DNA of 64,000 nucleotides from Saccharomycopsis fibuligera x Saccharomycopsis cf. fibuligera (GCA_001936135.1 CP012815.1:620001-684000); one strand, 5' to 3'; counted from the first letter of the stretch, positions 40,144 to 50,704 are shown. Numbers and translations are program-made. Notes: generated from the sequence alone by a model not told the origin.

Positions 40144-42384
40144 TTAGAGACGAGCCGATAATTCTTCATCACGGCTGTACCACCACTGGATAGCTCTATC
40201 TGCTTTGCTCAATCCTAGTTCTCCAGAAATGGTATTCCATAAATGCATTTGGCAAAACTGTTGTTCTTCACTATTGCAACCTCGCGAAATTTCCTGATAC
40301 AACTTCTGCAACCAAAACACCAAAATTTCGGCTTCCAAGTATGGAATTGTTTTGATGAAGGCTAATATGAGTGCGGATTTGATAGTTGGTGGGATTCCCG
40401 TTGAGTCATTGATTGTTTGTAATGAAGGAGAACCTGCTGACCGCAATTGAAGATCGATGATCTTACGACCTGGTGACTCTTGTTTTATTTTTCTGAAAAG
40501 TTTTTGAGTAAAGCGTTTTTGTAAATCATGATCATAGTTTCCAATTACTCCGTCTTTGTGAATGTATTTCAGCACTGCCGCAGTAGCGAGCACTAATTGA
40601 TGCGCACTCAACACTAAAGGGAATTGGAAAACCACCATATCAACGTAGCTCAAAATATGTTTTGAATTGTACTTGGCGAGTCTTTCTAACTGGAAGCTGC
40701 TCAATTTAACCGAGTGTGCGCTTTCAAGTATGTTTCTAGTAGTGGCAACTCTATCAAAATTTATGGTTCTGTAAGGTTTGCTGATGAATTCCGTAGATAC
40801 TGGAACAATCACCTCATCGTAGTAAGAGGGAGAGCAAAACAATACCAACGTTTCCCAAAACCCAAGAACAAATAAGAATTTGGATCTATCAATAGATTCA
40901 TTTACCAAATCTTTGAAAGTTGTGTTCTGTAAGAAAAAATCGCTCAATATCTCACCTGAAGAAAGTGACGCGTTTTTGTTTTCATAGGTGGTTTGCAAAA
41001 GAATTTCAGTTGCCGTAGAGTAAACGGTCTTGTATGCTAAGAAACCGCCAGTACCTATTTCTTCAAGTATAAAATGATAAAAAAACAAGATTTTTAAAAT
41101 TTTGATTGAGAAAGAATGAAAGTGAGCTCGTTGGGAATGAATTGAAGCATTTTTATTGAACCAGGAGAGACTGATCAAGGGTAAATTATCATTCAATGAG
41201 TTTGAATCAAGCGCTAAAGTGACTATACCCTGTAAAATAATAATGTTTGAAAAAACAATATGTTTGAGTATGCTCCAGTAATCTTCTTTGAATTTTATTA
41301 GATGTTGCTGTAATGATTGGGTTTTGAGAATTTGGTCATTAAAAATACATGTATTATGCGTTTCTACTGCAAACTGCAAAAGATCATTTAAACTGGCTTC
41401 AAGAACATTGAACAGTTCTTCAGTTTGAAGTTTCCCTGTTTCTAGTATGGCCCGTTCAATAACAAACGATAATTTGCTGTATAGTTTGATCACTGGCTTT
41501 TCTTTCAAACTCCTTATAATATTATCATTATTGCCCTCATTTTGGGAAAAAGTAAGCCCTTTAAAATTATTGAAACCATATTCAGATGTACTTATTAAAT
41601 GAAGGCCAAATAGGCATATTTTTGGATTATCAAGCAGTTTCTTATGGGTATCGTCAAGTTCAGGAAAAATGCAAGCTAAGGATACTAAATTCAACGCTTT
41701 TACTTTGTAAACTTCTTCCCCGAAGTTTTCGATTACAAGACTGTTGTCGGAATGCAGATTCCAATTTGCCAAAATGTTAAAATTCTTGACGGCAATCAGT
41801 TTGACCAACTTGTTATAATTTTGAAAGAACAATGCTTGTTCTGGGGTAGTGTATTCATTTAATAGATTTTGAGATAACGCTAACCCAGCAATCACCAAGT
41901 TTTGTTTCAAACAATCAAGAGGAGAATTTGAGTGTGTAAATGCCAAAATTGCAGCAACTATACGATTATAAAAAACCGTTAATGGTATAGTGGGTGTCGA
42001 GATTAATATTTTCTTTCTAACAGCTGCACTAATAACTTCAATGATTAAATAAGATTCTTCAAAACTATTGACTTTCTGCTCTGTTTGGTTGAAGTAGACC
42101 TGCGAATTCAATAACGCAACAACAAGTCTGCAAATTTGTGTTTCTGACTTTAGGATTGGTAAATAATAAGCAACATTAGATAGCAATTGTCTAGCCAAAG
42201 ATTGTGGTTTTGTGTTTGATGTTGTTGTTGCTGCTTTCAAGATATTGATCAAATTGTCCACTTCTGCTTCTTGATCAGGTACAGTCAAATGCGTTATTGT
42301 TGCTGTTCTTGCTGAAGTTGTGGCTCGCGTGTTGATATTGAGCTTTTCAAGTAGTTTTTTCCCCTCTGGACCCAAATGATTCAT
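40144..42384 (-). CDS. PEX8: PEX8, intraperoxisomal import-machinery peroxin
   Basis: 746 residues from the first true ATG at 42384, longer than S. cerevisiae Pex8 (589). It matches that protein at ANVVYYVPRVKS (here SNVAYYLPILKS) and RLVGALFRSQ (here RLVVALLNSQ), at FHVHVLTQKIGTVGF (here FFYHFILEEIGTGGF) and at the C-terminal WWY box (IQWWYSRDEELSARL). The C-terminal tripeptide ARL is a PTS1. Pex8 sits on the matrix face of the peroxisome membrane, binds cargo-loaded Pex5, and joins the docking and RING subcomplexes. The frame extends 32 codons upstream of the ATG without any ATG and includes a tandem 30-bp duplication. No clear PTS2 is visible near the N-terminus. Confidence 0.88.
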   Translation of the reverse strand: MNHLGPEGKKLLEKLNINTRATTSARTATITHLTVPDQEAEVDNLINILKAATTTSNTKPQSLARQLLSNVAYYLPILKSETQICRLVVALLNSQVYFNQTEQKVNSFEESYLIIEVISAAVRKKILISTPTIPLTVFYNRIVAAILAFTHSNSPLDCLKQNLVIAGLALSQNLLNEYTTPEQALFFQNYNKLVKLIAVKNFNILANWNLHSDNSLVIENFGEEVYKVKALNLVSLACIFPELDDTHKKLLDNPKICLFGLHLISTSEYGFNNFKGLTFSQNEGNNDNIIRSLKEKPVIKLYSKLSFVIERAILETGKLQTEELFNVLEASLNDLLQFAVETHNTCIFNDQILKTQSLQQHLIKFKEDYWSILKHIVFSNIIILQGIVTLALDSNSLNDNLPLISLSWFNKNASIHSQRAHFHSFSIKILKILFFYHFILEEIGTGGFLAYKTVYSTATEILLQTTYENKNASLSSGEILSDFFLQNTTFKDLVNESIDRSKFLFVLGFWETLVLFCSPSYYDEVIVPVSTEFISKPYRTINFDRVATTRNILESAHSVKLSSFQLERLAKYNSKHILSYVDMVVFQFPLVLSAHQLVLATAAVLKYIHKDGVIGNYDHDLQKRFTQKLFRKIKQESPGRKIIDLQLRSAGSPSLQTINDSTGIPPTIKSALILAFIKTIPYLEAEILVFWLQKLYQEISRGCNSEEQQFCQMHLWNTISGELGLSKADRAIQWWYSRDEELSARL

Positions 42385-43324
42385 CTCTGGTTTTGCAATA
42401 CGATTATGAATATTTAGCAGTAATTGATGTGCTGGTATTCTACAGAACACTAATTGATGTGCTGGTATTCTACAGAACACTAATCTTCCTCATTATCACC
42501 GCTGCGTTTCAATCAGCCAGCTGAGCTCCAGAAAAAGTAAATCACCAACCTGTCAGAACGTGATATCCGGCCGGGGTGCTTCTGAGTATTATCCGGGAAC
42601 AAGAGCCATTCACATCACGGCAGGCCAAACCAAACAACGCTGTATCAACGCTAATTTATGACAGAATATCTTTAGTGATTTTTGATAGTATTCAAAAGTG
42701 TATAAGCTTTGTGTGTATCTTTGGGTGTTGCATCAAATTCTATGCTGAGCCAAGTTAACTTGAGGATCGGGTGTGCATCTAGTGGCTATTTTAAGGCAAA
42801 CTTGGATCAACATTGATGAGAACCACACGGTTGCCGTTAATAGAAATATAGAATTGCAAAGTTCTACGTCAGAATTTATATAATTCTTTGACTATATATA
42901 CAGCAGTTTTGTAAGCATTTGTCTGAATAAAGCACAAAATGAGCTATGAGCCATCGTAATCTACGCTATTGGCCAAAAATGAAATGTGAATTTACCGGTT
43001 ACATGAATGTCAAAGAACCATTCTAAAAGCTAAACTATAAAGACTCTTTTATAATATATTGATTGTTAGTTTATTAACTTTGAATATTTAGAAAATATAC
43101 GTTTATGGATGATTTCATTTCGAATAATTACCATGTATTCATATCCTGTATCTTGTCAACCAAGTTCTTGAGTCTTATAATTAATTGAAGGTTCATTAGA
43201 GCATCGCAAAAAACAAAAACATAAAACGTAGCAAACAACAAAAGGACATGAATTAATAATATTAAATAATGAGATTAACACTAATTTGCAGTGTCAAGCT
43301 TAAGCGCAAAAGGTCTCAAACAAC
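42385..43324. other. PEX8 upstream region and INH1 3' flank
   Basis: 940 bp holding the PEX8 promoter and leader (with the 30-bp duplication) and the AT-rich INH1 3' flank. No other gene is recognised. Confidence 0.55.
42421..42480. repeat. Perfect 30-bp tandem duplication at the PEX8 5' end
   Basis: Two identical adjacent 30-bp units (42421-42450 and 42451-42480), each starting TAATTGATGTGC and ending TCTACAGAACAC. A further TAAT follows. The unit length is a multiple of three, so the upstream extension of the PEX8 frame stays open. It lies 37-96 bases before the PEX8 ATG, within the likely leader. Confidence 0.95.
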
Positions 43325-43582
43325 TTATTTCTTTTCAATGTTCTTGATTTGAGATTCCAATTGAGAGGTTTGTTCCTTAATTTGAGCCAAACTGTCTCTC
43401 AATTTTTTCAATTGTTCTTGTTCATGTTCTCTAACATACAAGTCTTCTTCGGCTTTTTCTCTCTTGTTGAAAGCTTGGGATCCAGAACCAACGGCACCTT
43501 CAGAGTAAGTTCTAGCAGAAATAGCCAATCTCTTGGAGATGGTGTTGGAGATAACGGAACGACGAGCTAAAGCGAAAACCAT
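43325..43582 (-). CDS. INH1: INH1, mitochondrial ATPase inhibitor (IF1)
   Basis: 85 residues, the family size. A 22-25-residue presequence (MVFALARRSVISNTISKRLA) is followed by the inhibitory segment SEGAVGSGSQAFNKREKAEE and a long charged amphipathic helix (YVREHEQEQLKKLRDSLAQI) ending at Lys85. IF1 inserts its N-terminal segment into the F1 catalytic interface when the matrix becomes acidic, preventing ATP hydrolysis. It could be the paralogue Stf1 (same fold), but only one such protein is common in this clade. A 12-bp hairpin sequence lies about 160 bases upstream. Confidence 0.93.
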   Translation of the reverse strand: MVFALARRSVISNTISKRLAISARTYSEGAVGSGSQAFNKREKAEEDLYVREHEQEQLKKLRDSLAQIKEQTSQLESQIKNIEKK

Positions 43583-44158
43583 TTTATTGATGATGTTGTT
43601 GTGGTGGTGTATTGTAAGGTGTTAATTGAATAGTTTGAAGCGAGTTTAATTGAAGATTGCGTTGCAATTCAGTAGAAAGAGGTGTCGAGAGTGTTTTTTA
43701 TTTTTTTGCTAAGGAGAATGGGAAACTGCGTCAAAAGCGTCGCCAGTGATTCGACACTTCACTGGCGACGGTTGAGCAGCCCCGGGCATCGCATGACAGG
43801 TTGCTGCAGCCGTTTGCCACTTTCGCCTTCTGGTTGGAGCCACGATGAGACACCCTACGCTATAAGAGAGATTGTAATAACCAAAAGTAGATAACCTACG
43901 TATTTAATATAAACTGCCGCAGTACAGTAGACAGAAAGAAAAAAGAGTAACTAAATAAAATAAGAAGTGAAAAAGATGTAGACCATATAACCAAATGGCC
44001 TCCCATACCGAAAAATCCAACCTATCAACCCAAAAATCTTAAAAACAAAGAAGATAAAAGCGCCAAAAAAAAAAAGAAAAAAAGTAGTAACTAAATAGCA
44101 AAAAGTAGCAAATTTAGTCCGTTACACAAAGCTTAGTCTCAGCAAACTTCCATACCAA
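43583..44158. other. INH1 promoter and 3' flank of the ZZ-protein gene
   Basis: 576 bp with the inverted repeat at 43738-43770 and an A-rich 3' flank for the upstream gene. Nothing else is recognised. Confidence 0.55.
43738..43770. repeat. 12-bp inverted repeat (hairpin) upstream of INH1
   Basis: CGTCGCCAGTGA (43738-43749) and its exact complement TCACTGGCGACG (43759-43770) flank a 9-base spacer. It is GC-rich in an AT-rich setting. A paired factor site or a leader hairpin are both possible. Confidence 0.75.
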
Positions 44159-46492
44159 TCAGTACTCAATTTCAGAGTCCAAGATCTCATATTCGTCCGA
44201 TAAGTAGTCATTTTCTTCAAGATCAACTGAGCCGGTAGTGGAGCTGAAAATGTCATGATCATGATCCTCTTCTGTACGACCACCAGCACCTTTAGCTTCT
44301 TGAGAAGAAACAAAATCAATATCCTTGTCCTTCTCATCGTCATCAGATTGAGTCAATGATGGGGTGCTGGAGTGTCTACCTCTAATGCTACTTTCAGCAT
44401 CCAAGAAAATGGAAGACTCCTTCAATAACGTAGGCAAAATTACAACAGAAGAAACAGAGTCAGATTTGGATACTGGCGTAACGGTTCTACTGCTGCTGTC
44501 TTCTTCTTTTTCAGGTTCAGCGTCAGCTTTGTTAACCGTAAGCGTCTTTTCTTCAGAATCAGCCTTTTCCGGTTTAGAATCATCAGAAGTCTTTGCATCT
44601 TCCTTCTTTTCCAAGAATTGTTGAGCTTCAGTTTTCTTTAGTTCTTGTGCCTCTTGTTTTTCAACCTCTGACGTTTCCATTTCCACATCATCATCCTTGT
44701 TTTGCTCTATGGATTTACTGGAAGCTGACACTTTTTCCACCTTTGTAGAGTCCTCCCTTGAAGAATCACTATCATTGTTCAACATCATACCATCGGTATA
44801 TAATGCTGCTGCTGTTTTTGATTCTCCTTCTTTGTTTTTCTTGTTAGCCTCTGGCTTCGACTGACAAGATCTCGATTCAGCCTCCTTGTTGGCCTGAATC
44901 ATACATTTCAAGGCGTCGCGATATTCTTCTGGTTTAGCTTCATCCAATTCGACTAATTCAGTCAATTCATCAAACATGGCTGCTTTAGTAAGCAAAGTTC
45001 TCAAATTTTGAGCAGCATCGTCGTTATCCAACAATTTAGACAATTTTTGGCCAACTTCTGAATGTTTTGGAATGTCAACATTAATGGTAGTGTCATTAAT
45101 TGCGCTTGTACTTGCGCTTGCATTCTCTTGATTGTGAACATAAGGTGGTGGTGGAGGATAAGACGGACGTGAATATCTTGGTTTAAACCCGGCGAAACCA
45201 TGTTGTCTTGTATTAATTTCTGAGATTGCTGAAGGAGAATAAAAATAGTAGGCAGGATCTTTAATTTTGGCCATCATATGATCAGAGTTGTGCTCTTCAG
45301 ATGTAAAACCTGTACTCTCACATTTTTCACACAAATCGTAATCATTGCAAACCAAACATTTGTAACGAATTCCTTTAAGAGGCTCTTTAGAGTTAGAACC
45401 ACATCCATCACAAAATATACGGTGATGTACAGCTCTATAGTTTGGATAAGCCAATTCTTCCAAACGGACTTCTGCCAATTTTGCCAAGCGCTCATACAAT
45501 CCAAATGCATTTAAGTTTTGAGATTTGATCTTGATCAAAGTATGTGAAGCAGCATGGTCTTCAGTAGCAAAACCTTGAGCTTCGCAATCCCCACACAAGT
45601 CAAAGTCGTCGCAATCCAAACACTTGTAACGAACTCCCGATATACAATGAGGTCTTTCTCTGCTAGATGCAGGGAAGCAGCCGTCACAAATAGCAGAATG
45701 TTTCAATAACCTGAATGATGAGCCATTTTTTTTAATATCAGAAATATTCTCGTAAGCTTGATTTTTTACCCACTCTAAAGTTTCATTAATAGTGACGAGC
45801 TTATCACCAATATCTTTGAAAACTTCAGTATTCGTGAAAATTTGAATAAGTCTGTTTGCGTATTCATCATCCAAAATTTCGTACAACTTTTCCTTGAGGG
45901 TAGCAACGGCTTCATCGAAAGTATTTTGTGGAGAAGGAGATTTAGTATCTTGGGATGGTTTGCCAATGATGTTAACTTTAACAGGCATTGGTTTGTCATT
46001 AGAGCTGGCATGTTGATCAATAGCAGACCCATTGGCAGAATTAATTGGCAGAGCAGATGGAGTCTTTTCAACGATTGGAACATCATCATTACTTAATGCT
46101 GAAATTTCACCAGCAAATGATTGGTGTTCACTAGAATCTTTGAAAACCATGTCCGATGGATCAATCCATCCATATTGCGTCTTATTGACCGCAACCAACT
46201 TGATATAATTCTTAACCTTCAATGATCTCTTAAGGGATCTGTAATCTTCTTCTGATTCCAATGGCACTAAATCTTTTTGTCTTCTTGATTTTCTTCTCAA
46301 AATCAAATCAGTATCGGCATCAATTTTTAAAATTTGTTTAATCACCGGCTTGAAATTTTGCGAATTAATCACATAGGGGGCAACTTTGACATTTTTTCTT
46401 GCTTGCTGTACAGGCAGAGCAGCAGTAGTCTTTGTGCAATAAAGCAACTTGACAAAGACAGCATCGGATGTATTTTCACCACTAGACGACAT
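44159..46492 (-). CDS. PB1-like / double ZZ zinc-finger protein with C-terminal LIR-like motif (p62/NBR1-like architecture)
   Basis: 777 residues. The N-terminal ~100 residues look like a PB1 domain: first strand VFVKLLY with the basic Lys, later DTDLILRRKSRRQKDL and a last strand YIKLVAV. Two ZZ-type zinc fingers follow, starting near Cys269 (CDGC...YKCLDCDDFDLCGDC) and Cys361 (CDGC...YKCLVCNDYDLCEKC), each ending with paired His residues. A proline-rich stretch and a long acidic Ser/Glu/Lys region follow. The protein ends ENDYLSDEYEILDSEIEY, where Tyr768-Leu771 fits an acidic W/F/Y-x-x-L/I/V Atg8-interacting motif. PB1, ZZ and LIR in this order define p62/NBR1-type autophagy receptors. The NBR1 FW domain is not seen. 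Function as a receptor is inferred. Confidence 0.85.
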   Translation of the reverse strand: MSSSGENTSDAVFVKLLYCTKTTAALPVQQARKNVKVAPYVINSQNFKPVIKQILKIDADTDLILRRKSRRQKDLVPLESEEDYRSLKRSLKVKNYIKLVAVNKTQYGWIDPSDMVFKDSSEHQSFAGEISALSNDDVPIVEKTPSALPINSANGSAIDQHASSNDKPMPVKVNIIGKPSQDTKSPSPQNTFDEAVATLKEKLYEILDDEYANRLIQIFTNTEVFKDIGDKLVTINETLEWVKNQAYENISDIKKNGSSFRLLKHSAICDGCFPASSRERPHCISGVRYKCLDCDDFDLCGDCEAQGFATEDHAASHTLIKIKSQNLNAFGLYERLAKLAEVRLEELAYPNYRAVHHRIFCDGCGSNSKEPLKGIRYKCLVCNDYDLCEKCESTGFTSEEHNSDHMMAKIKDPAYYFYSPSAISEINTRQHGFAGFKPRYSRPSYPPPPPYVHNQENASASTSAINDTTINVDIPKHSEVGQKLSKLLDNDDAAQNLRTLLTKAAMFDELTELVELDEAKPEEYRDALKCMIQANKEAESRSCQSKPEANKKNKEGESKTAAALYTDGMMLNNDSDSSREDSTKVEKVSASSKSIEQNKDDDVEMETSEVEKQEAQELKKTEAQQFLEKKEDAKTSDDSKPEKADSEEKTLTVNKADAEPEKEEDSSSRTVTPVSKSDSVSSVVILPTLLKESSIFLDAESSIRGRHSSTPSLTQSDDDEKDKDIDFVSSQEAKGAGGRTEEDHDHDIFSSTTGSVDLEENDYLSDEYEILDSEIEY

Positions 46493-46893
46493 GGTGAATT
46501 GATTAAATTATGATTCGAGTTAGGTTGAAGTATAACGGTATTAATGATGACTTATTACACAGCATTGGCATCAAGGGATGGTGTAAAAAATGTTTAAAAC
46601 AGGGCGGCAATATCAATCCCCTAAAAGAGCCCCAACAGGCAAACAAGGCTTGCGACATCGCATCATCTCCCAGACAGGGCCTCTAACTCAAATATGCGCA
46701 ATAAAATGCAAGTAACTGCACATATCACATCATTATTCTGCAAAATGGAAGAAAAGTAATAAACTGAGGTACCCAGGCAGTTGATAGTGATGGCAGCTAG
46801 ACTAAGTCCAAGAGTTCATTCTGGATTTACTAGAGGAGCAACTTACTGATATCTGTTCTTTTGCAGCATATTTTCTCTGTTTTAGCATCTCAA
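46493..46893. other. Divergent promoter region, ZZ protein/MTC2
   Basis: 401 bp between two head-to-head genes. A pyrimidine stretch ending TTTTGCAG lies just before MTC2, but no 5' splice site or TACTAAC was found, so no leader intron is claimed. Confidence 0.5.
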
Positions 46894-47964
46894 ATGACCA
46901 ACAATGTTGCAGTGGCGCATGACCAGTTTGCCGATGTGGATATCAATTTGTATATAGCACAAAAGCTATGCTTAATTGGCCAAAGACACTTGATAATCTC
47001 AAGTCCTGATCCAGTGTACACTGAAAGAGAACTTAAAAAGATCAATAACAGATTGTTCAAATTTGTTGAACACTCGGAAGTGAGGTACTTGGTATGTGAT
47101 AGCGGAACTAGTATTAGCGTGCTTGATGAAATTTTCCAGAACACCTCACCAAAACAGCAATATGATACAATAAACAGCATTGATAAAAGGCTAGACAACA
47201 ACAATAGTGTGCCCAGCAGCATACCCAGCAAACAAATATTGATATTACGAGGCCTAGAAAGAGCATCGCTGAAATTTCAAGTTGCTTTGTTGGAAATTAT
47301 GAGAAACCATGAATTTAAGGCAAGGACAGCAGCAAACAAGAATCCTAATGACATATTCCTAATCGTTAGTATAATTGAAAGTATCGAGGGTAACGAAATT
47401 TGCTTATACAAATATCTACAAGACAAGTTTTGGTTTAGGCAGCCGCATATCATCGATTATGGAAAACACAATCCAACATTACTTCAGAACACCCTGTCAT
47501 CATCAGTGAGCTCCGTCACTTCTTCCGAGGAACTGTTTACTTCAGTAGCTCGAGAAAGATTACGAATTGATCTAAAAGATCATCTCAAAGACATCTTTGA
47601 AAGTCGAGCCAAATTGCTGAAAATCGCGATAATCCCCGAAATAAAAAGGTACATTTTAGACATTATTATCTTCATAAGAAATCACAGAATAGTAATGGAT
47701 GGCATACCCACGCGGTTCATTAAAGAATTTGAAGTTCTAGTACGATGCTTAGCAGTAATAAACAACTATAAATACATCACCCCAATAATTGTTAAATTGG
47801 CAGCTAGGAAGTTTTTCCCGTTAAAAATTAATATTTGCAGTTACGAAGATGAGGCCAGTTTAAATTGGGGAAGTGATATAAATTTGATCAAAATGATGAT
47901 GAAAAAATGGAATGCAGATTTAATAGTAGAGGACGTTTTAACTACGGTGCAAGCACCAATTTGA
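46894..47964 (+). CDS. MTC2: MTC2, telomere-capping maintenance protein
   Basis: 356 residues from the first real ATG at 46894 (the frame starts 11 codons earlier without an ATG). It matches S. cerevisiae Mtc2 at KRYILDIIIFIRNHRI (RRYILDIMVHLRTHRL in yeast), at YITPIIVKLAARKFFPL and at WGSDINLIKMMMKK, and has the same length. Mtc2 has the outline of a degenerate MoxR/AAA-like fold without visible Walker motifs. Its molecular role is not established; it was named from synthetic interactions with cdc13 telomere-capping mutants. Here it is divergent from the PB1/ZZ gene and converges on AIP1. Confidence 0.85.
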   Translation: MTNNVAVAHDQFADVDINLYIAQKLCLIGQRHLIISSPDPVYTERELKKINNRLFKFVEHSEVRYLVCDSGTSISVLDEIFQNTSPKQQYDTINSIDKRLDNNNSVPSSIPSKQILILRGLERASLKFQVALLEIMRNHEFKARTAANKNPNDIFLIVSIIESIEGNEICLYKYLQDKFWFRQPHIIDYGKHNPTLLQNTLSSSVSSVTSSEELFTSVARERLRIDLKDHLKDIFESRAKLLKIAIIPEIKRYILDIIIFIRNHRIVMDGIPTRFIKEFEVLVRCLAVINNYKYITPIIVKLAARKFFPLKINICSYEDEASLNWGSDINLIKMMMKKWNADLIVEDVLTTVQAPI

Positions 47965-48425
47965 ACAGGGGTTTTAATAAATGATTACTTTTATTATTAG
48001 TGCTAGTTTTGATGCGATTATAGTACATGTTGTACAGTGCTACATATGTGCAATCACGAAAGGGCTTTCGCATTGTATGGGATTGAAACTCTTGTCTTTG
48101 AAATCTAACTTTCTTTTAGTTAAAGAGATGCAAGCCAATTCATATCAAAGAGCGGCATGCCGTTGTAAAGTCAGTAAACATCCTTTTGTTTCTTTATCTT
48201 AAGTGTATATTATATAGTAGATAGTAGATATCCCTAAAACATTGCTGTTTTTTATGTATTATCTAGTTAATAAATTAATAAAAGAGTTCTAAGCAGTAAG
48301 ATTACTTGGCGCTTTTAGTGGTTATTCTTTAACTGTTTACGTGCTTCAACTAAACAACTTGGTAAGCCAGAGTTGCGAAGCTTGATATTTATAGGTTTCA
48401 ACTATCTTATGGTAAGGCTGAAATT
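47965..48425. other. Convergent 3' region between MTC2 and AIP1
   Basis: 461 bp of AT-rich shared 3' flank. Nothing is recognised. Confidence 0.6.
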
Positions 48426-50453
48426 TCAATTCTGAAATGTCACATCCCAAATCTTAATAGCAGAATCACTACCGACACTAATAACCTCGTTGTTATTCAC
48501 CCAAGCAACAGCATTGACCCCATCTTTATGAGCGTTCAAAGCCTTAATGTTTCTGATTGGCTTTTCGACAGAATAAATGATGATATTTGTGTCTAGAGAA
48601 CCACTAGCCACGTACTTGCTATCTGTTGTCCATGAAATGGAATTAATTCTAGCAGTATGGAATGCCCATCTTGACGTTTGTATAACTTTATCCGCAATGT
48701 TGTACAATACAATTTTTCCAGAAGAGTCTCCAATAGCAGCATACTGTGAATTTGGTGAGATTTTGATGTGAGTTGGCTTATAGTTGGTTTTAAGACTATG
48801 GCCGCTGACTGGTGACAAATCATCCACGCTGTAAAAATTGATATTAAAAGATTTGTCATCTCCAACAATTACTAACTCATCATTCACATCAATTGTTGAA
48901 GCTTCATAATCAAGTTTTTTAACTGTCGTTTTGCCAGTTAAGGAATCCACCAAAGTAAGGTTACTATCGCTAGTGACTAAGCCGTAAATCCCACTAGAAT
49001 TGACAGAAGATACTTTAACCGGTTGACTTTCCAATTTGAGTTCATGAGATTCGTCAAATTCCAAATTGTTAGTTTTGGAAATTTTATCATCCCAGCCACT
49101 GCTAAATACTGAAGATTTGGCATCACTTACCAAATCGCCAATCAAATTGCTATGACCCTTGCCGCTAATGTAATTGGCAGTACCTTCTCGTTGCTTCAAG
49201 CCCCATTGGACAATTCTTCCATCAGCACTTCCAGTGTACAAACCATTGTCATTGACAGTCAATGAAGTAATAGATTTCTGATGACCTTTTATTATACGTA
49301 CTGGTTCAGTCTGTGTTTCTTTGGTAAAATAGTTCAAATTACCATTGAAGGACAAACTCACAATGTAATCTTTAGTGGCCACAACTCCCAACTGTTGGTT
49401 CTCAACACTTTTTGGTAATTTCCAAGTTTGTAACAATTCACCAGATTCAACATCCCATAATTTAACAGAAGCATCAGCAGAAGCAGTGACAAAATGTTTT
49501 GGATTGTCCAATAACCATGAAACTGAGAAAACCCCACCCTCATGAGCTTCATTTGGTTTCAAATTCACATCACTAATATTTTTGACATATTCGCCACTTT
49601 TTCCATCATAAACAACAATTTTTCTATCGGAACCAACACTGACAATGTAATTACCATCAGTAGAATATGCCACATCTCTAACAAAATTGGTATGCTTATC
49701 TCTAATTGAGGAAATAAACTTGTATGGAGGAGCACTGAGGAAAACAAGTGAACTATCGTCACCGACAGTTGCTGCTCTAAATGGTCTAGTTGGCTTGATG
49801 GTAACTGCGCTAATTTGAGCGCTATGGCCGGAAATTTCACCAACAGAGTTTCCTGAATCAAAGGTGAAACAATGACCAAATCTCTCATTACTATTACCAA
49901 CAGCAATAATACGTTTGGAATCGGCATCCCAAGCAAGATCATTGATTCTGCCGCCAATCACTGGAAAATCGCCTTTAACAATATGGTCTTCACCAACGGT
50001 GTCCCAAACTTTAACATTTCCTGATTCGTCCCCCGAGGCAACGTAAAATCCAGAGGGTGAAAATTTGGCTACTGTGGTTGGATAATTATGACTAGTGAAT
50101 TGGAGCACCTCACCAGGTCTGGCAACTGATCTCAAATAAATGGATTTCCCATTAGGATAAGCAATTCTATCTGATTTTGGGTCATAGGATAAATGAACAG
50201 GAACTGCTCTTGTCGTGGATGGCAATGGTGCCCAAGTGGAAGCTATATTGTAATAGAAATTAGTTAGTTAAATCAAATAAGAAGGAAACTAGACAAAGCA
50301 ACAATAATGTGCTCCCGTTATCAATGAATTTAGATGCAACGCATCTCATCTTTCAATGTTGTTCCGTAAACAACAAATAATCTGTGAAATATCATCTTAA
50401 TTAATTCAATTGAATAATAAAAAATCTCAAAACATACATTGTTTAATAGACAT
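48426..50453 (-). CDS. AIP1: AIP1, WD40 actin-interacting protein (two exons)
   Basis: Exon 1 is 50438-50453 (five codons plus one base) and exon 2 is 48426-50242, joined to 610 residues starting MSIKQSSTWAPLPSTTRAV. S. cerevisiae Aip1 has 615. The protein is two seven-bladed WD40 propellers; clear blades include VKVWDT, VKLWDVESGELLQ, RIVQWGLK and the last, AIKIWDV. The SGDESGNVKVWD, VGSDRKIVVYDGKSGE and TSRWAFHTARINSISW stretches match Aip1 specifically. It works with cofilin to sever and disassemble actin filaments in cortical patches. The larger exon alone lacks an ATG, which is why exon 1 was sought. Confidence 0.95.
50243..50437 (-). other. AIP1 intron, 195 nt
   Basis: It starts GTATGT at 50437, has a branch-point-like AACTAAC at 50263-50269 and ends ATATAG at 50243. 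Phase 1, six codons into the gene. Confidence 0.9.
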
Positions 50454-50704
50454 TTTTAAAACTGTACAAGGTTTGTGTAGAAGAATTGATTGTAAAAAAT
50501 AACCTTAAAGCTAATATAATGTAAACCTCTTTATGAATAGTTTTTGGACAGCGCAGGCAATCAATCATTCTTTCAAGCTCATTGCTATACGCGCACGGCA
50601 CGTACTGAGCCCTAACTGTTTCGTGGTACTTACCGAAATGGCACGTGAGGTTATTTTCTGTTTTTATCTTTGTAATTTATCCACAGCAAAAAGTGATAAG
50701 AACA

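Noticed and set aside
46840-46893. Leader intron before MTC2 ending TTTTGCAG
   Set aside because: No GTATGT-type donor or TACTAAC was found upstream, and the ATG at 46894 already gives a full-length match.
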